In this document: in pieces, positions 5,048 through 8,483 of the stretch
Layout: every line of letters starts with the position of its first letter
Numbering within the stretch: position 1 is the first letter of the stretch
NCBI GenBank assembly: GCA_041749275.1
Contig: JBGTBQ010000325.1
Location: 1 to 8,483 of the forward strand
Length of the DNA: 8,483 nucleotides
Source: JBGTBQ01 sp041749275
Lineage (GTDB): Bacteria > Acidobacteriota > Blastocatellia > Pyrinomonadales > Pyrinomonadaceae
Direction of reading: 5' to 3'
Translations under genes and position numbers: made by a program
Notes under the pieces: generated by a model
What the model was told of the DNA's origin: nothing
What the model saw: the letters and a program-made list of their open reading frames with translations, nothing else
Databases searched by the model: none

Positions 5048-6595
5048 CTACTTACCTTGTTGAGGTTGAGAGAACGGGAGTAGAAATTGAAGATCGGGTC
5101 TGTCTATCACCCGACTACCTTCCGGAGCGGAGTCAGAGTCGGATTCAATATCCTTATCATTTTCTACTCCGTTAGAGCTTACCGGATTCAGATAGGCCTG
5201 CAATTTGCCATTTGGAATAGGGCGGGGGTTCTCAGGCGCCTTTGTTCTCCATGTATTGGGTAGGGGACTGAAACTCGCGTGTTTAAATCTCGCCCCTGAT
5301 GCAACTGATTCCATTAGCTCTGTTACTAGCAAACTACTGTCTGAGACTTGTGCGACCACTGACGGCGAGTGCGTATTGATAATAACTTGTCGGAGCGGAT
5401 TGTCAGGGCCGACAGGTTCGTTCACGTCCGTTGCGATGTCTTGAAGAAGCCTAAGCATTGCCGGTATGCGATCCGGGTGAATGCCGTTCTCCGGCTCCTC
5501 CAGGCAAATCACGCCTTGAGCTTCGGGGTCGAGTTCGAGAATCGACAATGCAAGGAAACGTAATGTTCCATCCGATAAATCCTTAGCCGGATGAACTGTT
5601 TTCTCCCGATCAGTCACTAAGAGAGTGAGCAGTCGGCGTTGTTCGTCTCGTTCAACTGTTATCTCGTATACATCTTCGATCAACTCAGATAGACGGCTCG
5701 CGATCTGTCCATAGACATGAGACCTTGATTCATCTGTCGGGACATTGTTCTTAGTGCTATTGCCATTAGAAATGGCAAGACGATAAAGAGTAGCTGCTAA
5801 GTGGGAGCCATCCGTTCCTAATGTAGTTGGAGCAGTAAACAACTCATCTGGTTTGCGAAGCGCTGAAGGCTCAAGCTGCAATAATCGCCAAGCACGCATT
5901 TCGTTACGGGCTAATAATGCTGTGGGGCTTTCGGCGGCAGTTGTTGCCGAGAGAACGGTTCGGAGAAGTTTAGCGGCTAAACGTAAGGATGGGCGACCGC
6001 CACTCTTAGAAAGTCTATCACCGCCGCCGGCGTCATTATGCAGTCTGACAACGCGTTTTCCTCTTTCAACAGTGGTAGAAATATAATTTTGACCACGGCG
6101 CGCGCCTGTGACAGCAGAGTCGAGCCAAGCGTTTTTAGGGCGGAATAATAATCTTTTGCGCGCCTCTCTTTTTTTAAAGTAGGATAACTGCTCTTCGATT
6201 ATCTCCAAGTTGCCTGAAGACTGAAGATTGTCGCCGCGGTATGCCAGCTTAATTTCGTATCGTAAAAAGGTAGTAGTTGCTACGGCCTGTTGACCTAGTT
6301 CATCAACCCCCTCTCTGGGAATAATCATCTCTGCTTCAAACGACATCTCGTCGTCATATTGATTGCCAACCCGATGAAACAAACTTCGCACGTCAGACGC
6401 CCGCCCTACCTCATCACGAATTGACATTGCAGCTTTGTTTAAGGGTTCATCTGCGAGCGCGCTCAGAAATCGAATTGCGTCAAATAGATTTGATTTGCCG
6501 ACTGCGTTCGGCCCAGCGATACAAGTAAATGGCCCAAAGCGGACATCAACATTGACTAGGTTTTTGAAACCGTTAACTTTTAGCCGGGTCAACAT
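5048..6595 (-). CDS. AAA_21/ABC-type predicted ATPase (COG4637-like), partner of the TOPRIM-like protein
   Basis: This 515-residue cytosolic P-loop ATPase belongs to the RecF/SMC/OLD-like group. It begins with the typical strand MLTRLKVNGFKNLVNVDVRFG, then Walker A GPNAVGKS (28-35), a Q-loop-equivalent region and a long helical insertion, the ABC signature LSDGT (340-344), Walker B with the EEPENG block (GVICLEEPENGIHP 361-374), and the H-loop NTHSP (407-411, H409). It stops after a polar acidic tail (about 472-496) with no fused TOPRIM domain; that function appears split off into the next gene. ATG 6595 has AGGAG 8 nt upstream, overlapping the nfo stop. In other bacteria such ATPases act as sensors or regulators for a nuclease partner. 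Codon use is far less GC-rich than that of nfo or leuS, indicating recent acquisition. Confidence 0.9.
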   Translation of the reverse strand: MLTRLKVNGFKNLVNVDVRFGPFTCIAGPNAVGKSNLFDAIRFLSALADEPLNKAAMSIRDEVGRASDVRSLFHRVGNQYDDEMSFEAEMIIPREGVDELGQQAVATTTFLRYEIKLAYRGDNLQSSGNLEIIEEQLSYFKKREARKRLLFRPKNAWLDSAVTGARRGQNYISTTVERGKRVVRLHNDAGGGDRLSKSGGRPSLRLAAKLLRTVLSATTAAESPTALLARNEMRAWRLLQLEPSALRKPDELFTAPTTLGTDGSHLAATLYRLAISNGNSTKNNVPTDESRSHVYGQIASRLSELIEDVYEITVERDEQRRLLTLLVTDREKTVHPAKDLSDGTLRFLALSILELDPEAQGVICLEEPENGIHPDRIPAMLRLLQDIATDVNEPVGPDNPLRQVIINTHSPSVVAQVSDSSLLVTELMESVASGARFKHASFSPLPNTWRTKAPENPRPIPNGKLQAYLNPVSSNGVENDKDIESDSDSAPEGSRVIDRPDLQFLLPFSQPQQGK

Positions 6596-6603
6596 TATGT
6601 TTT

Positions 6604-6608
6604 CTCCT
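6604..6608 (-). promoter_or_regulatory. Ribosome-binding site of the ATPase gene, overlapping the nfo stop codon
   Basis: AGGAG in mRNA sense lies 8 nt before the ATPase ATG. Its first AG is the end of the nfo stop TAG (6609-6607). No room exists for a separate promoter in the 11-bp gap, so ATPase translation should follow nfo read-through. Confidence 0.75.
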
Positions 6609-7533
6609 AACGCCCGGGGCGAACTTCGTCACAAAGAGGATCAGTTAAAGTGTGAACAAAACTTCTCAATAATTCAAGGTTTCGTTCGTCGTCGCCCAGT
6701 TCGTCCTGCGGCGTTTCGAGCAGGAAGGCGGCGTGCGCGAGCCGTGGGTGGCGCGCGACGCGCGCGAGGGCTTCGGCGCCGATGTGGCCGAGGCCGATGT
6801 GCCAATGGCGGTCAACGCGCGAGTTGTAGGCAGCGCGCGAGTCGTTGAAGTGAATGGCGCGAACATTGGCGAGTCCGATGTTGCGTTCGAGCGCGTCGAA
6901 GGTGGCGGCGAAGCCGTCTTCGTCGCGGAGGTCGTAGCCGGCGGTGAAGGCGTGCGCCGTGTCGAGGCAGACGCCGAGATTCAGTTCGGGGCAGCGTTCG
7001 ATGATCTCCCGCAGGTGCTCGAAGCGGTGGCCGATACACTCGCCCTGCCCGGCGGTGTTCTCTAAGAGAATGCGAAATGCGCCGAGCGCCAACCCCGCGC
7101 ACGCGGCTTTCAAACTCTCCGCGCATGTGCGGATGCCGGCGGCCTCACACGCGCCGCGCGCGCTGCCCGGATGGACGACGAGGTAATCCGCGCCGAGTTG
7201 GATGCCGCGCTCGACCTCTTCGCGGAAAGAGGAGACGGACTTGGCGCGTATCTCTTCGTTCGCGGCGGCGAGGTTGATGAGATAGTTGGCGTGGATGGCG
7301 ACCGGCGTGATCTTCATCTCGCGCCGCGTGGATTTGAAGAGCGCGACCTCTGCGTCAATCAGAGGCCGCGCCTGCCAGCCGCGCGGGTTGCGCGAGAAGA
7401 TTTGCACGGTCTCCGCGCCAAGCGCCTGAGCTTTGAGCAACGCGTTCCGCAACCCGCCGGCAACCGGCGCATGAAAGCCGATGCGCGGTCGCGTGCCGGA
7501 GGTCGCGGACTTGTTTTTGCGCGGACGGCTCAA
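6607..7533 (-). CDS. nfo: Endonuclease IV (AP endonuclease) with a replaced C-terminal tail
   Basis: This is a class II AP endonuclease of base-excision repair: a TIM barrel with three metal ions that cuts 5' to abasic sites. All nine metal ligands can be placed in the 308 residues: H81 (HANYLIN), H121 (VVHPGS), E158 (LLENTAG), D191 and H194 (LDTAHAF), H228 (IHFND), D241 and H243 (DRHWH), E273 (LLETPQDE). The only plausible start is TTG 7533, which overlaps the dipeptidase stop in TTGA; the first internal Met (M73) lies inside the barrel. Codons 274-282 are the 28-bp repeat. Codons 283-308 use AT-rich synonyms (TTA, TTG, AGA, AGT), unlike the rest, and appear to come from the integrated element. 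The catalytic set is complete, so the enzyme should be active. Translation is probably coupled to the upstream dipeptidase and to the downstream ATPase. Confidence 0.96.
   Translation of the reverse strand: MSRPRKNKSATSGTRPRIGFHAPVAGGLRNALLKAQALGAETVQIFSRNPRGWQARPLIDAEVALFKSTRREMKITPVAIHANYLINLAAANEEIRAKSVSSFREEVERGIQLGADYLVVHPGSARGACEAAGIRTCAESLKAACAGLALGAFRILLENTAGQGECIGHRFEHLREIIERCPELNLGVCLDTAHAFTAGYDLRDEDGFAATFDALERNIGLANVRAIHFNDSRAAYNSRVDRHWHIGLGHIGAEALARVARHPRLAHAAFLLETPQDELGDDERNLELLRSFVHTLTDPLCDEVRPGR
6687..6714 (-). repeat. nfo: Right 28-bp direct repeat inside nfo (candidate attachment site)
   Basis: Identical to 4329-4356. It encodes Nfo residues 274-282 plus the first base of codon 283, beginning one codon after the last metal ligand E273. 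It separates the GC-rich nfo body from the AT-richer replacement tail. Confidence 0.9.
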
Positions 7534-8483
7534 GGCTTCGCGCCTCGTTCGACTTCCGCCATCACGCGCAGAACGTTGCCGCCGAGAATCTTCCGTATAT
7601 CATCTTCCGTGTAGCCGCGCCTGAGCAACTCCGCCGTCAGATTAGGCAGGTCGGCGACCGACGCGAGGTCGGCGGGGACGGCCTGTATGCCGTCGAAGTC
7701 CGAGCCGACGCCGACGTGCTCGACGCCGACGAGACGGACGATGTGGTCTATGTGGTCAACCACGCGGGCGAGCGAGACGGGGGGCAGGCGCTTTTTGAAT
7801 TCGCGCGCGCGCACGCGGTCGCGTGCGATGCGCCGGAACGAGCCGCGCCCTTCGGCCCGCGCGCCGGCCTCTCGCACCATCGCGGCGATTTCCGCGTCCA
7901 CGCGCGCCTTCTTCTCGTCCCAGCCCGGCTCGACGAACGCGGGGTAGAAGACGACGCACACGACGCCGCCCGTCTTGGCGAGCGCGCGGATTTGATCGTC
8001 CGTCAGGTTGCGTGGGTGGTTGACGATGGCGCGCGCGTTCGAGTGCGTGGCAACGACCGGCATCGTCGAGACTTCGACGATGTCCCAGAAGGTTTTGTCC
8101 GACGCGTGCGACACGTCAACCATGATGCCGAGGCGGTTCATCTCGCGCACTACCTCGCGCCCGAAGTCGTCGAGGCCGCGCGTTTGTCCCGCCGCGTCGC
8201 CCGACGAGCCGGCCCAGCTCAAGCTGTGCGTCCACGCGGGCGTGATGTAGCGCACGCCCATCTCATAATAGCGACGGACGTTCTCCAGCTTCTCGTCAAT
8301 CGCGTAGCCGCCTTCGAGTCCCATGAGCGCCGCGAGCTTGCCCTCATCCGCCGCGCGTTGGATGTCCGCCGCCGAGGTGGCGAGCGTCCATGTCTCCGGA
8401 TGCTTCTCGGCGAGCGCGCGCACGGCGGCGATCTGCTCGTCGGCGCGCGCCGTCGCGCGCGCGCCGCTCCCGCCGTACAGGTT
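7530..8483 (-). CDS. Membrane dipeptidase (peptidase M19), 5' end outside the window
   Basis: This is a zinc dipeptidase of the renal dipeptidase family. The frame is open to the right edge, giving 317 visible residues. Numbered from the first visible residue, family active-site residues are E57 in LMGLEGG (bridging zinc ligand), H85 in PAWTHS, H126 in VDVSHAS, H147 in VVATHSNAR, R158 in NHPRNLT and D262 in GSDFDG. The C-terminal GGNVLRV is also typical. The HxD ligand pair and any signal peptide belong to the missing N-terminus. A GTG at 8423 could be taken as a start, but the 20 codons upstream (NLYGGSGARATARADEQIAA) are open and family-like, and the protein would otherwise lack its first metal ligands, so truncation by the window is the better reading. 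Its TGA stop overlaps the TTG start of nfo by 4 bp. Confidence 0.95.
   Translation of the reverse strand, partial: NLYGGSGARATARADEQIAAVRALAEKHPETWTLATSAADIQRAADEGKLAALMGLEGGYAIDEKLENVRRYYEMGVRYITPAWTHSLSWAGSSGDAAGQTRGLDDFGREVVREMNRLGIMVDVSHASDKTFWDIVEVSTMPVVATHSNARAIVNHPRNLTDDQIRALAKTGGVVCVVFYPAFVEPGWDEKKARVDAEIAAMVREAGARAEGRGSFRRIARDRVRAREFKKRLPPVSLARVVDHIDHIVRLVGVEHVGVGSDFDGIQAVPADLASVADLPNLTAELLRRGYTEDDIRKILGGNVLRVMAEVERGAKP

Larger units (their letters stand above)
4329..6714 (-). mobile_element. Integrase-less two-gene element integrated in the 3' end of nfo
   Basis: The unit between the 28-bp direct repeats is 2,358 bp (one repeat copy included). It contains a replacement nfo tail, the ATPase gene, the TOPRIM-like gene and 35 bp of left-end DNA with an 8-bp palindrome CCTTAAGG (4380-4387). 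Both cargo genes are clearly less GC-rich than the flanking genes, and the composition changes at the right repeat inside nfo. Integration at the 3' end of a conserved gene with regeneration of that end is typical of tyrosine-recombinase genomic islands. This element carries no recombinase, so it would depend on one elsewhere, be a remnant, or have arrived by recombination with a donor nfo locus. Confidence 0.75.

Noticed and set aside
7171..7614. 147-codon plus-strand frame opposite nfo and the dipeptidase
   Set aside because: Shadow of two GC-rich genes with complete active-site motifs; no ribosome-binding site or family features.
7530..8423. GTG at 8423 as the true start of the dipeptidase
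   Set aside because: The frame stays open and family-like to the window edge, and starting there would remove the N-terminal metal ligands.
8430..8470. Alternating CG tract with Z-DNA potential or repeat
   Set aside because: It is in-frame Ala/Arg coding sequence (GGSGARATARADE) of the dipeptidase in a GC-rich genome.
1..8483. CRISPR arrays, tRNA or rRNA genes
   Set aside because: No regularly spaced repeats, cloverleaf or rRNA-like segments were seen on either strand.

Overview
The window is a high-GC bacterial chromosome segment in which every well-supported gene lies on the minus strand. Read in transcription order from right to left, it holds: a membrane dipeptidase (peptidase M19, 5' end outside the window), endonuclease IV (nfo), an AAA/ABC-type ATPase, a small TOPRIM-like DUF4276-type protein, a short orphan fragment of an nfo 3' end, an N-acetylmuramoyl-L-alanine amidase without a signal peptide, a minimal GntR-type regulator, and leucyl-tRNA synthetase (leuS). 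The GC-rich coding style, the gene mix and a REP-like palindrome would suit an Acidobacteriota (Blastocatellia-like) genome. That assignment is only an impression and nothing here proves it.

The main discovery is at 4294-6714. A perfect 28-bp direct repeat (4329-4356 and 6687-6714) brackets the two-gene ATPase/TOPRIM-like cassette. The right copy lies inside nfo, directly after the codon for the last metal-ligand Glu (E273). The left copy is followed in frame by a 3' end that reads as an alternative Nfo C-terminus (DDARNLAALKSFF, stop). The simplest reading is that a 2,358-bp element entered the 3' end of nfo at the repeat. It supplied its own replacement tail (residues 283-308), so nfo stayed intact, and it pushed the original host tail to the far side as a fossil. 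Codon use supports this: third positions are about 7/26 G or C in the replacement tail, against about 9/11 in the fossil and 12/14 just upstream of the repeat. The cassette genes are also visibly less GC-rich than their neighbours. No integrase lies within the element, so it would need help in trans or be a reduced remnant.

The cargo is a nucleotide-binding ATPase with Walker A, signature, Walker B and H-loop motifs, followed 2 bp later by a protein with TOPRIM-type acidic motifs. The layout recalls split OLD/PARIS/AbiL-like anti-phage systems. The ATPase ribosome-binding site overlaps the nfo stop codon, so the cargo appears to be expressed by read-through from the dipeptidase-nfo operon. 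I propose a minimal nfo-targeted defence element.

Left of the element, the amidase has a strong ribosome-binding site and no export signal. The GntR-type protein is only a winged-helix domain. A 419-bp gap before leuS holds a 30-bp-arm REP-like doublet, a candidate leuS promoter with an inverted repeat over its -35, and a possible 21-codon leader peptide containing Leu-Leu-Leu. The last is suggestive of leucine-responsive control but unproven.
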